Shown here piece after piece: positions 45,393 through 53,912 of a stretch of DNA of 64,000 bases. The position numbers and the translations under genes are program-made. Under the pieces are notes generated by a model. The model made no database searches. It was not told the DNA's origin and was given only the letters and a program-made list of their open reading frames with translations. Source of the stretch: Thermodesulfobium acidiphilum. Lineage in GTDB: Bacteria > Thermodesulfobiota > Thermodesulfobiia > Thermodesulfobiales > Thermodesulfobiaceae. Each line of letters opens with the position of its first letter. Positions within the stretch are counted from its first letter, which is position 1. Where the stretch lies: assembly GCF_003057965.1 (NCBI RefSeq), contig NZ_CP020921.1, positions 1,189,001-1,253,000 of the forward strand. Reading direction: 5' to 3'.

Positions 45393-45421
45393 ATTACAAT
45401 AACCTATTAAAATGCTATAAT
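45393..45421 (+). promoter_or_regulatory. Extended -10 promoter before the zinc-ribbon gene
   Basis: ATTACA (45393-45398), a 17-base spacer and TGCTATAAT with -10 TATAAT at 45416-45421. It lies 45 bases before the small zinc-ribbon ATG and likely serves the downstream genes too. Confidence 0.55.
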
Positions 45422-45466
45422 ATTAAAAACAATTACAAAAATTATTAATATTAAGGAGGATTTAAA

Positions 45467-45589
45467 ATGGCAGTTTTCAAATGTAAAAAATGTGGTTATA
45501 TTAAAGAAGGACGGTGTAAACCAAAAAAGTGTCCAGAATGTAACGAACAGAATTCTTTTGAAAGAGTTGACTCAGAAAAGAAAGGGTAG
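45467..45589 (+). CDS. 40-residue rubredoxin-like zinc-ribbon protein (RCKP type)
   Basis: A gene too short for routine calling: ATG 45467, strong SD AAGGAGGA at 45453-45460, stop TAG 45587-45589. MAVFKCKKCGYIKEG followed by RCKPKKCPECNE gives two CxxC knuckles (C6, C9; C22, C25) plus the RCKP motif seen in tiny rubredoxin/rubrerythrin-like proteins of anaerobes. It should bind one Fe or Zn. Just downstream is a Fur/PerR-family regulator, which fits a link to metals or oxidative stress, by context only. Confidence 0.85.
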   Translation: MAVFKCKKCGYIKEGRCKPKKCPECNEQNSFERVDSEKKG

Positions 45590-45647
45590 TTTTAAATTTA
45601 TGTTACAATATTTTCTGTTAAAATTTAATTAATAAGGGTGAATTAAA

Positions 45648-46028
45648 ATGAGAATGACACCTCAAAGAAAGTTGATAATAGACATATTAAAAAGTACAAA
45701 ATCACATCCTGATGCACTTTGGATTTATCAGAACGCCATAAAGAAGATGCCAAGGATGGGACTAGGCACTGTTTACAGGACTTTGGAGCAACTTGAAAGA
45801 GAGGGCGAAATAAAAAGAATCGATTTTAAAGGGATAGCCCATTACGACGCAAATGTAAACGTTCATCCACATCTTTTATGTTCAAAATGTGGAAAGATAG
45901 TTGATATTAGTGATAGCTATGATTTTGACTTAAGAAATTTCGATTTAAAAGGTTTCAAAATTGAATCTATAAATCTTGATATTATAGGCATTTGTCCTGA
46001 ATGCCAATCAAAAAAGGGTGAAAATTAG
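45648..46028 (+). CDS. Fur/PerR family transcriptional regulator
   Basis: 126 residues with the Fur winged helix (about 1-60; GLGTVYRTLEQLEREG at 38-53) and dimerisation domain. C78, C81, C116 and C119 form the structural zinc site, and HPHLLC supplies regulatory-site ligands. The sequence suggests PerR or Fur but does not settle which metal or signal. It is the first of a tight run with the tautomerase and panB. Confidence 0.9.
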   Translation: MRMTPQRKLIIDILKSTKSHPDALWIYQNAIKKMPRMGLGTVYRTLEQLEREGEIKRIDFKGIAHYDANVNVHPHLLCSKCGKIVDISDSYDFDLRNFDLKGFKIESINLDIIGICPECQSKKGEN

Positions 46029-46029
46029 A

Positions 46030-46215
46030 ATGCCAATCATTACAATAGAACTATTGGAAGGCAGATCAGAGGTCCAAAAGAAGCAAATTGCTAAGGAAAT
46101 AACTGAAACCTTAGTAAAAAACGCAAATGTAAAACCTGAAGCTGTTACAATTTTGTTTCACGACTTGAAACCTGAAAATATTGCAAAGGGTGGCAAGTTT
46201 TTATCTGAAAAATAA
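46030..46215 (+). CDS. 4-oxalocrotonate tautomerase family protein
   Basis: 61 residues from ATG 46030, so that Pro follows the initiator Met as the catalytic base (MPIITIELLEGRS); an in-frame ATG four codons earlier would bury it. The family tautomerises enols; the substrate here is unknown. It is one base from the Fur-family stop and overlaps panB by one base (TAATG). Confidence 0.85.
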   Translation: MPIITIELLEGRSEVQKKQIAKEITETLVKNANVKPEAVTILFHDLKPENIAKGGKFLSEK

Positions 46216-47027
46216 TGGAAAAAAAACTTTTTGCACCTGATATAGTTAAATTAAAGGGCGTTAGAAAATTTTCAATGGTCACAACTTATGATTATACTAG
46301 CGCTCTTTTAGTATCAATGACTGATATAGATATAATACTTGTGGGAGATTCTCTAGCCATGGTAATGCTAGGTCACGAAAATACCCTTAGCATAACGATT
46401 GACGAAATGCTAATTTTTCTTAAAGCTGTAAAAAAAGGTGCCCCAAATAAGATGATCGTAGCTGATATGCCATTTCTTTCATATCAAATCGATATAAAGG
46501 ATGCCATAGAAAATGCCGGAAAACTTATCAAAGCTGGTGCAGATGCAGTAAAAATAGAAGGATTCGAATTTCCGATACCTGAGATTACCAGAAGATTAAG
46601 CAGCATTGGAATACCGGTGATGAGTCATCTAGGCCTAACTCCACAGCATGTTTTAAAGTTTGGAGGGTTTAAAGTTCAGGGCAACACAAAAGAAGATGCC
46701 GATAAAATTATTAGTGCCAGCAAGGAGCTTGAAGAACAAGGAGCATTTTGTGTTCTTTTGGAAGCTGTTCCTGAAGAAATCTCAGAAATAGTTACTAAAG
46801 AACTAAAGATTCCAACTATTGGCATAGGTGCAGGAAGATTTGTAGATGGCCAAGTATTAGTTTGGCAAGATCTTTTAGGCATAAATCCAAACAAAGTTCC
46901 TAAATTCGTTAGAAAGTATGCAAACATAAAGGATACTATAATTGATTCTTTAAATAGATATCATCTTGATATATTGAATTCAACTTTCCCTTCCTATGAA
47001 GAAGCTCATCACTTAAAGAGAGTTTAA
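46215..47027 (+). CDS. panB: 3-methyl-2-oxobutanoate hydroxymethyltransferase
   Basis: First committed enzyme of pantothenate synthesis, adding a hydroxymethyl group to 2-oxoisovalerate. The 270 residues include TTYDYTSA, the metal-binding VGDSLAMVMLGH at 43-54, SHLGLTPQ and CVLLEAVPEE. Length is normal. Its 3' end overlaps the convergent coaE by 15 bases. No panC or panD nearby. Confidence 0.95.
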   Translation: MEKKLFAPDIVKLKGVRKFSMVTTYDYTSALLVSMTDIDIILVGDSLAMVMLGHENTLSITIDEMLIFLKAVKKGAPNKMIVADMPFLSYQIDIKDAIENAGKLIKAGADAVKIEGFEFPIPEITRRLSSIGIPVMSHLGLTPQHVLKFGGFKVQGNTKEDADKIISASKELEEQGAFCVLLEAVPEEISEIVTKELKIPTIGIGAGRFVDGQVLVWQDLLGINPNKVPKFVRKYANIKDTIIDSLNRYHLDILNSTFPSYEEAHHLKRV

Positions 47028-47606
47028 AAGATCTAAAACTCTTTTTTTTACATCCTCCAAATCTTGACTACCATCAATATAATAAATAGGGACTTTACAT
47101 TTATCTATTGGTTTAGAAGGAGGCCATTGCATACTCATTCTAATTTTTGCTTCTTCCTCGCTATATCCCCTGCTTTTAATCAATCTATTTAATCTAACAT
47201 CAAAAGGAGCATCTACTATCCATATAATATCAAAATCATCTTCCATATTAGCCTCAAAAAGTAATGGAATTTCAACAAATATAGTTTTGTCCTTTTTTAA
47301 CATATCTTTAAAATAGTTCTTTATTTTTGGCCACATAAATTCTTCAAGTTTCTTTTTCATTAATTTATCCTTAGAAATAATCAGAGCAATTTTTCTTCGG
47401 AGTTTTTGAATATCACCTTTTTGTTCTTCATTAAAATAGTCTTTAAATATATTACAGATATCCTGAAAATTTTCATTGAAAACCTTCTTTGATATTTCAT
47501 CAGCACTATATACTTCGAACCCAAATTGACTCAAAAATTTTAAGATCTCACTTTTCCCCGATCCTTGAGGACCCGTAATAGCAATCAATAATCTTTCTCT
47601 ATTCAT
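47013..47606 (-). CDS. coaE: Dephospho-CoA kinase
   Basis: Last step of coenzyme A synthesis. 197 residues with P-loop GPQGSGKS at 12-19, YSADEISKKVF and the DAPFDVRLNRLIKSRGYSEE lid stretch typical of CoaE. Convergent and overlapping with panB, another CoA-pathway gene. It lies 18 bases after the beta-barrel gene of the envelope cluster on the same strand. Confidence 0.94.
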   Translation of the reverse strand: MNRERLLIAITGPQGSGKSEILKFLSQFGFEVYSADEISKKVFNENFQDICNIFKDYFNEEQKGDIQKLRRKIALIISKDKLMKKKLEEFMWPKIKNYFKDMLKKDKTIFVEIPLLFEANMEDDFDIIWIVDAPFDVRLNRLIKSRGYSEEEAKIRMSMQWPPSKPIDKCKVPIYYIDGSQDLEDVKKRVLDLLNSL

Positions 47607-47623
47607 TATCTTTGTAATAATCC

Positions 47624-49495
47624 TTAAAAGGACATGATACTTAGTGTCGCCCCAAATGACCAGCTTCTACCATTTCCGCTATCACTTTTTTGATTTACTG
47701 CATAAAATTCTATTGGAGTAGAGGCCAGACCTACAGTAAACCTAAAGCCCTGATTCATTCTTATCCACGGATACGGTATTGGAATAGTTTTAGTAAAACC
47801 AATATAATATTTTGTATTGAAAGGAGCTCCCGATTCACTTTTCGAAAATTCAACTTCAGAAAATATAAAATCTAATCCAAATCTATTCAGTATATCCTTT
47901 TTATTCAAAATGTCCGCATATTTCATAAGATATAAGCTTCTTCTTTCCCAAAAAGCATTAACTGCCCGCCCACCTGTTCTTAAATTATCGTCAAGCCCTC
48001 TAAAACGAATTATCCAATTACTTCCTAAATAATAATCAAGATCAAGTCTCAAATTAATCCAGGAGTTCTTACCCACGGTATAATAGGAAGAGTACACATA
48101 GCCTCCAAATCTATTTGAATCTATTCCAACTATAACAGGCCTACCGATGATAGTTTCATACTCTAGATTTGTGTTCAGGTGTCTATCTGCTCTCATATAA
48201 AAATCATCGTTAGGATCAAGATGGATACTTCCTATTCGTAAATATGTGTTTTTAATGAAATTATCCCATTCTACCATCGCGCCAAATTTCTCAAATCCAC
48301 CAGTAAATGAACCGGTATTTGAAGAAAAACTACTTACACTTCCTCTTTGGGAAGTAAAGTCAAAGTTGTCTAACCTCCCATAAAGACCAAGATATTCAGG
48401 ATTATATTCGTCTTTTGACTTATAAAGATCCCATCGCCATGCAAAATGAGGCTTTGTGAACATTATACTATCAAAATATCCCCATTCATAATGAGCATTT
48501 TTAGTATCCCAATCAAAATTAGCTCCGATTAGAGTCCTTCTTTCTCTCGCCTTACTATAATCCAATCTTATATCAGATGAAACATTAGTAATTACGTTAT
48601 TCCCAATCTTTGATAAATCACCCTTATAAGACTCAATTGGCACATGCTGTTCAATATATCCTACTGTAGGATCAGCTTTACCGAGAACATATTGATCGCT
48701 TATATGTGTATTGTTGAAGTTAGCCCAAAAAGAATAATCTTGTTTATGGAGCCTATTTGTGGTGTCATATATTGACCCGCCAACCTGACCAGAATAATTA
48801 TAATTAATTACTAAACCTTTATCCGCAGTATCAGACCATGTAATGTTTAGTCTTTTGGTTATAATAGGAACAACCCCCAAGACCAATCTACCAGGAGGAT
48901 TACCAATTTGACCTGCATCTGCAATAGGTATATACATATTGCTTGGGAAAAGTATATCTCTTTGACGTGGGATACTGATATATTCAATCTTACCATCGGC
49001 CATCAAAACCGGCACTCTTACACCTTCTGCAAGGGCTTTATCAGTTACACCAACAGGTACCATAAAACTATTTCCTGGTTTTTGCATATCTTTGTAAGTA
49101 ATATCAAATGTTTCCTTTCCGAATTTTACAGTTTTAGTAACATTTGAGCTGGCATTTTTATCCTGATAGGTAAAAATTTTTCCATCTATCAAAAGAATTT
49201 GCCCACTTTTAGCACTATTTGTATCCATAACTATACTTTCATTGGCATAGGAAAAATTATTAGAGAAAAAAGCAAAAAAAGTTACAAAAAAAAGGATGCT
49301 AGTAAAAACAGCTTTTTTAAAACGTAATTTTCTTAATCTTAGTGAGGCAAATGAAGTGGTGAAAATATTGTTTTTTGCGGAAAAAGATAGACGAAGTTGA
49401 TGAAGTCTTTCCTTTAATACGACAAAATCAAAAAGAGCATCCTCAATACTATAATCACTATATATTTTTTTATAAGAATTAATGTTTATTTTCAC
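47624..49495 (-). CDS. Predicted outer-membrane beta-barrel protein of the envelope cluster
   Basis: 623 residues, no named family recognised. A hydrophobic segment at 61-82 ending SYANES looks like a signal peptide, but it is preceded by about 55 charged residues. Residues 85-195 form a mixed domain; from about 205 on, alternating aromatic/polar strands run to the end, finishing with Phe (GATLSIMSF), the mark of BAM-assembled barrels. GTG start at 49495 overlaps the PASTA-like gene as GTGA. Likely the outer-membrane part of a system driven by the ExbB/ExbD-like pair. Confidence 0.7.
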   Translation of the reverse strand: MKININSYKKIYSDYSIEDALFDFVVLKERLHQLRLSFSAKNNIFTTSFASLRLRKLRFKKAVFTSILFFVTFFAFFSNNFSYANESIVMDTNSAKSGQILLIDGKIFTYQDKNASSNVTKTVKFGKETFDITYKDMQKPGNSFMVPVGVTDKALAEGVRVPVLMADGKIEYISIPRQRDILFPSNMYIPIADAGQIGNPPGRLVLGVVPIITKRLNITWSDTADKGLVINYNYSGQVGGSIYDTTNRLHKQDYSFWANFNNTHISDQYVLGKADPTVGYIEQHVPIESYKGDLSKIGNNVITNVSSDIRLDYSKARERRTLIGANFDWDTKNAHYEWGYFDSIMFTKPHFAWRWDLYKSKDEYNPEYLGLYGRLDNFDFTSQRGSVSSFSSNTGSFTGGFEKFGAMVEWDNFIKNTYLRIGSIHLDPNDDFYMRADRHLNTNLEYETIIGRPVIVGIDSNRFGGYVYSSYYTVGKNSWINLRLDLDYYLGSNWIIRFRGLDDNLRTGGRAVNAFWERRSLYLMKYADILNKKDILNRFGLDFIFSEVEFSKSESGAPFNTKYYIGFTKTIPIPYPWIRMNQGFRFTVGLASTPIEFYAVNQKSDSGNGRSWSFGATLSIMSF

Positions 49496-50028
49496 GGTTC
49501 TTGATATATAAACCCTTCATAAAAAATGTAAATATTGTCATTAGAAGACGTTCCCTGTAAAAAAACTGCCTTCTTTTTTACTGGAATCTGTTCTAAGTTA
49601 TTTAGAATTTCAAAACCCATTTTTTCTAAGAGTGTTTTAGCATCATTAATAGAAAGTCCTTCAATATCAGGTATCAAACCCATTACTTCTGCTTCTCTAA
49701 GTTTAAGATCTAGCCCCCACTTCCCAAACTTATAGGACATATACAGATTATATCTTTCTACTTTAAGAGTTGGATAATTTTTTTTAATCCAGTCATACAC
49801 ATTATCGATCTTTTTCTCATTTTTTTTATAAGAATCTTCTAAAGAATATAACTCATTAGCAGTACCGAAAACTACTACTATTCCATTTTGAATTCTAAAA
49901 ATAACGTTATCCTCAGGATCTGCAAATACTAAACTTTGGGAAATCAAAATAGAACAAAAAAAGAACAAAATCAAAAACAAAATAAAGAAAATAATCCTTA
50001 AATTTCTAAAATTCATACACCTTCTCAT
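49492..50028 (-). CDS. Exported or anchored protein with C-terminal PASTA-like domain
   Basis: 178 residues. One strong hydrophobic segment (about 10-34) followed by a domain of unknown type, then GLIPDIEGLSINDAKTLLEK and MGFEI, a good match to a PASTA repeat (about 118-150), which in other proteins binds peptidoglycan. The first ATG overlaps the upstream stop; a second ATG at 50016 has AGAAGG just before it and is an alternative start. Coupled by four-base overlap to the barrel gene. Confidence 0.7.
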   Translation of the reverse strand: MRRCMNFRNLRIIFFILFLILFFFCSILISQSLVFADPEDNVIFRIQNGIVVVFGTANELYSLEDSYKKNEKKIDNVYDWIKKNYPTLKVERYNLYMSYKFGKWGLDLKLREAEVMGLIPDIEGLSINDAKTLLEKMGFEILNNLEQIPVKKKAVFLQGTSSNDNIYIFYEGFIYQEP

Positions 50029-50675
50029 TACATCAAATACACCTTGCTAAGTTTTTTAAAAAAGTCATTAATAAAAACTTTATAAGAGTCAAAATCTGGT
50101 GGAGGATCTTGATCTAAAAGTGTTAAAAGATAATACTTTTGTTCCTGATCCACACCTTTATTCATTTTTTCTATTTGAGAATATGCTAATTTTATCATTC
50201 TAACTCGAAGAGGCAAAAAATCCAAACCATATATGCTTCTCTCTTTAACATTATAAAGATCAGGAAAATACGTAACCTTCTCTAAAGCATTTCTAATATC
50301 GAGATAATGTAAGAGTTTTTGGTCAACCTTGTCTTCTAAGGCCTTACTAAAAATGGGATCATCAATAGGCATAGAATCCTCTTTTAACCTTTGTTCGGCA
50401 TTTACATAAGCAGAAAAAAGTTCTTTTGGAACGTCCTGAGCATGTCCAAGTATATACATAGCCCTCAAAGAATTTTCCTCGGAAAGAGATTTTAGTTTTG
50501 GAAGGTTTCCTCTTGAAAATGTATAGAAATATTTGTATGAAAGATCGTTTGCTTTTTTCTCCCAAATTTGAATTATCTCCTGGGACAAATTTACTACATT
50601 GGCACCGGCATTTGTACTTAAAATGGGAAGGTTGCTTACTGAAAGAAAAACAAATAGGAAAATAGAAAAAGACAA
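50028..50675 (-). CDS. Secreted protein of unknown family
   Basis: 215 residues from a TTG. Hydrophobic N-terminus, then a mainly helical protein with YFYTFSRGNLPKLKSLSEEN and conserved-looking charged stretches; no domain recognised. The TTG at 50675 gives a signal peptide without a basic start. Upstream codons in the same frame encode FPSFKKAFFVLSF with no intervening stop, behind AAGGGATGG, which would make a better signal peptide but has only an ATT or ATA start. The true start is unresolved. It lies between ExbD-like and PASTA-like genes. Confidence 0.6.
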   Translation of the reverse strand: MSFSIFLFVFLSVSNLPILSTNAGANVVNLSQEIIQIWEKKANDLSYKYFYTFSRGNLPKLKSLSEENSLRAMYILGHAQDVPKELFSAYVNAEQRLKEDSMPIDDPIFSKALEDKVDQKLLHYLDIRNALEKVTYFPDLYNVKERSIYGLDFLPLRVRMIKLAYSQIEKMNKGVDQEQKYYLLTLLDQDPPPDFDSYKVFINDFFKKLSKVYLM

Positions 50676-50777
50676 TACAAAAAAAGCCTTTTTGAAGGAA
50701 GGGAAAATTAAACCATCCCTTATATTCTTAATCTTAAAAAAATTTGAATTTATAATACTTTATATTCCTCCAAATAT

Positions 50778-51170
50778 TTATTTTCTTATGTCAATATATT
50801 CACTTGAACCAAATTTACCCTTTAACTCCTTTTGAAGCGCTTCGTTTTTAGCTTGAAGTTCTGAAACTTTTGCTTGGAGTTGGGCTATTTGCGATAAAAG
50901 TTTTTGCCTTTCATTTTGAGTAAATTGATTCTGATTTTCGTAAACATTTTGTTCGTTTGTTGGAATTTTACTTCTTAACATATTGTTTTCTTTAACAAGG
51001 GCCGCAATCATTTCCTGACTTTGTTGAAGCTGTTCTTGAAGATTACTCGTAGAAACTTCCTGCGGTTTAAAGTAAGCAATAGACAACAAAGCAACAAAAA
51101 CAATTACTAACATAAAAGCAAAGTCAATAAACGGCATAAGAAAAGTAATACGTCTCTTTGGAGAAGCCAT
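50778..51170 (-). CDS. ExbD/TolR/MotB-like membrane protein with periplasmic coiled coil
   Basis: 130 residues. A short basic start, then one membrane segment (about 12-34) with an Asp in MPFIDFAFMLVIVFVAL, the position of the proton-carrying Asp of ExbD, TolR and MotB. Instead of a folded periplasmic domain, residues 42-120 are a Gln/Glu/Leu-rich coiled coil. It is one base from the ExbB-like gene. Probably the rotor or plug partner of that protein in a proton-driven complex. Confidence 0.68.
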   Translation of the reverse strand: MASPKRRITFLMPFIDFAFMLVIVFVALLSIAYFKPQEVSTSNLQEQLQQSQEMIAALVKENNMLRSKIPTNEQNVYENQNQFTQNERQKLLSQIAQLQAKVSELQAKNEALQKELKGKFGSSEYIDIRK

Positions 51171-51171
51171 T

Positions 51172-51573
51172 TTACGAGAGTCTGGCCGAAATAGCTGACA
51201 ATATTACTGATATCAAAAGTCCAGTAATTGTCGCCTCAATCTTGATAGAAACGCCATAACCTACCATTTCAACGTTGTGAGCAGCAATAGCAGGGCCGAT
51301 AACCTGGCCTAAACCATATAGGGTTACAACAAGACCTAAACCCTGAGCTACACCGCCCATTGTAATTAGCTTTTCCTGTGGGGTTTCCTTAGAAATAAGA
51401 CCAGCCCATGCCGCTCCAACAGGTACTATTGCAGCCCAGACGGTACTTCTTGCAACGAAATAAACCAAAGGAGCTGCTATCAAAAGTAGAAACATTATCA
51501 TTACAAGATCTATTCTCTTTTGAACAAATTCTTGCAAAACAGATTTTTTTGTGCTCAAGTCTGTTTTATTCAT
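51172..51573 (-). CDS. Minimal ExbB/TolQ/MotA-like membrane protein
   Basis: 133 residues with three or four membrane segments. GGVAQGLGLVVTLYGLGQVI and GVSIKIEATITGLLISVIL fit the last two helices of ExbB/TolQ/MotA (the GLLGTVxG and TTxxGLxxAIPA regions). The large cytoplasmic loop of these proteins is missing, so it is about half their size. First gene of the likely operon exbB-like, exbD-like, secreted, PASTA-like, barrel. Confidence 0.65.
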   Translation of the reverse strand: MNKTDLSTKKSVLQEFVQKRIDLVMIMFLLLIAAPLVYFVARSTVWAAIVPVGAAWAGLISKETPQEKLITMGGVAQGLGLVVTLYGLGQVIGPAIAAHNVEMVGYGVSIKIEATITGLLISVILSAISARLS

Positions 51574-51610
51574 ACTTTAAATTTCACCTTTCACAAAATT
51601 AATTTATAGT

Positions 51611-51638
51611 ATTATAAGATTTTAGCAGTAAAAACCAA
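51611..51638 (-). promoter_or_regulatory. Possible promoter of the envelope cluster
   Basis: Minus strand TTGGTT (51633-51638), 16-base spacer, TATAAT (51611-51616), 38 bases upstream of the ExbB-like ATG. Plausible, but AT-rich sequence makes chance matches likely. Confidence 0.4.
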
Positions 51639-51653
51639 AAAGTCATACTATTT

Positions 51654-52271
51654 CTAAGAATTTTTATTTTTTAAATATTCTTTGAAAATTGTAAAAAATA
51701 AAAATAAAACCCCTATTAACCACAATAAGGGTATTCCATATTCAATTATTGGAGGATTAGGCATATTAAGAGATACGTTATTAGGTGTATTTATTTGATT
51801 TTGCTGATTTTTATTAAGAGTAATATTTATTGTATTATTACCCTTCCCTACACTCGCACCAAGATTAAGTGCCGTTATCTCTAGTGGAACCATCGTTCTA
51901 TCCTGATAAATAAAAGCAGGAGCTAACATCCTTTCTTCTTTATTGTTTACATTTACCTGGGAGCTTTCAATGTAAAACTCTATACTTTTGTCACCCAATG
52001 AAACTTTAACTATTCTATGTTGTTCATCCCATGTTACGGTTGCTTTTAAAGCTTCTGATACAAATCTTACTGGCACATAAATTAGACCATATCTTATTAC
52101 TGGCGGTACATCACTTTTAATTTCTTTTCCATCAACAATAATTTTCAAATCGTTAGCAATTTTAATATTTGCATCTAAAATCTTTGACGCGCTAACTGGC
52201 GTTTGTTCTTGGGCATACGCAGTAGAAATTAAAAAGCACATTACAAAAAAAATGAAAATAAACCTTTTCAT
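51654..52271 (-). CDS. Exported protein with copper-amine-oxidase N-terminal domain
   Basis: 205 residues. Signal peptide ending AYAQ, then two repeats of the CAO-N (Cu_amine_oxidN1) fold: IIVDGKEIKSDVPPVIRYGL, YVPVRFVSEALKATVTWDEQ and MVPLEITALNLGASV. The C-terminus has a membrane segment (about 176-196) and a basic tail, so the domain is displayed outside a membrane. Such domains are common in envelope proteins of anaerobes and are not enzymes. It lies 80 bases upstream of the ExbB-like gene and may belong to the same system. Confidence 0.78.
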   Translation of the reverse strand: MKRFIFIFFVMCFLISTAYAQEQTPVSASKILDANIKIANDLKIIVDGKEIKSDVPPVIRYGLIYVPVRFVSEALKATVTWDEQHRIVKVSLGDKSIEFYIESSQVNVNNKEERMLAPAFIYQDRTMVPLEITALNLGASVGKGNNTINITLNKNQQNQINTPNNVSLNMPNPPIIEYGIPLLWLIGVLFLFFTIFKEYLKNKNS

Positions 52272-52364
52272 ATCCTTAAAATCCTATAAATCCATACATA
52301 TGTTTTTTACTCCCTATATAAAAATATTCTTATATTATACACTTCTTTAAAAAATATATCAAAA

Positions 52365-53912
52365 TTACTCCCACTCTATTGTCGCGGGTGGTTTAGAGGA
52401 TATATCATATACCACTCTATTAACTTCATCTACCTCATTTACAATTCTTCTAGCGATCCTATCAAGCAAATCATAAGGTATTCTCGCCCAATCTGCTGTC
52501 ATTGCATCATCGCTAGAAACTATTCTTACTACTACTGGATAAGAATAAGTACGCCTATCTCCCATAACTCCTACACTTTTTATTGGCAAAAGCACGGCAA
52601 AAGCTTGCCATACATCTCTATATAATCCAGCATTAAAAATCTCTTCACGGACAATCGCATCAGCATCTCTCAAAATTCTTAATTTTTCTCTTGTTATTTC
52701 ACCCACAATTCTTATGGCAAGACCTGGCCCAGGAAAGGGATGCCTATAAACAATTTCTTCAGGAAGGCCAAGCTCTAAAGCAAGATTTCTTACCTCATCT
52801 TTAAATAAATTTCTAAACGGCTCAAGAAGTTTAAACTTCATATCCTTGGGGAGACCAGCAACATTATGGTGCGATTTTATCCTCACTGCTTTACCGCCAA
52901 CGCTAACAGCACTCTCTATTACATCGGGATATAGAGTGCCCTGCACCAACCAATCGAAATCTCCAATTCCTTTTATTGCATCTTCGAATGTCCTTATAAA
53001 TTCTTCACCAATAATCTTTCTTTTATGTTCTGGATCTGATACTCCTTCTAGTTTTGACAGAAATCTTTCTCTTGCATCAATAAACTTTACATTCAAATGG
53101 AACTCTTCATCAAATATCCTTTTAATATCTCTATTTTCATTTTTTCTCATAAGACCCGTATCAACATAAAAGCAAGTAAGATTATCACCTATAGCTTTGT
53201 GAACCAAAACAGCAGCAGCACTGGAATCAACTCCACCAGAAAGTGCACATATTACTTTTTGATTGCCAACCATTTCTCTAATTTTAGATATAGAATCTTG
53301 TATAAAGGTAGCCATAGACCATGTAGGTTTTGCTTTACAAATATTAAAAACAAAATTTCTTATTATTAACTGGCCCTGTTCTGTATGAGCCACTTCAGGA
53401 TGAAACTGCACTGCATAAATATTTTTTTCAGGAGAACAAACGCTTGCAAGCTTTTTATTTTCAGTTATAGCAAGACAACAAAAACCTTCTGGTAAAATCT
53501 TTACTTCGTCTCCATGACTCATCCAAACGTTAATTTCATTGGTAATATTTTTGAAAAGTAGATTTTCACCTTCAAATTTTATTTTTGTTCTGCCATACTC
53601 GTGCTTTTTACCCTGTTCTACGTGACCACCAAGTTGTTGAGAAATCAGTTGCATGCCATAACAAATGCCTAAAATTGGAATTCCCATATTTAATATTTCA
53701 GAATCCATTTTAGGAGCGTCCTCGTCATAAACAGAATTAGGACCACCCGAAAGGATAATCCCCTTTGGATTAAGCCTAGTAAGTTCCCTCGCAGTTATAG
53801 TAGGAGGAAAAAGCTCAGAATATACAGAACATTCCCTTACTCTTCTTGCAATAAGTTGACTATATTGTGAGCCAAAATCTATTACTGCAATAAGATCCCT
53901 CTCAGAAGCCAT
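52365..53912 (-). CDS. guaA: GMP synthase (glutamine-hydrolysing)
   Basis: Amination of XMP to GMP. 515 residues: class I glutaminase with C84 in GICYGMQL and [12 protein letters not shown], then the ATP-pyrophosphatase P-loop SGGVDSS, then a dimerisation domain ending PPATIEWE. All catalytic motifs are intact. It overlaps the GuaB3-type gene by one base, so the two are co-transcribed. Confidence 0.97.
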   Translation of the reverse strand: MASERDLIAVIDFGSQYSQLIARRVRECSVYSELFPPTITARELTRLNPKGIILSGGPNSVYDEDAPKMDSEILNMGIPILGICYGMQLISQQLGGHVEQGKKHEYGRTKIKFEGENLLFKNITNEINVWMSHGDEVKILPEGFCCLAITENKKLASVCSPEKNIYAVQFHPEVAHTEQGQLIIRNFVFNICKAKPTWSMATFIQDSISKIREMVGNQKVICALSGGVDSSAAAVLVHKAIGDNLTCFYVDTGLMRKNENRDIKRIFDEEFHLNVKFIDARERFLSKLEGVSDPEHKRKIIGEEFIRTFEDAIKGIGDFDWLVQGTLYPDVIESAVSVGGKAVRIKSHHNVAGLPKDMKFKLLEPFRNLFKDEVRNLALELGLPEEIVYRHPFPGPGLAIRIVGEITREKLRILRDADAIVREEIFNAGLYRDVWQAFAVLLPIKSVGVMGDRRTYSYPVVVRIVSSDDAMTADWARIPYDLLDRIARRIVNEVDEVNRVVYDISSKPPATIEWE

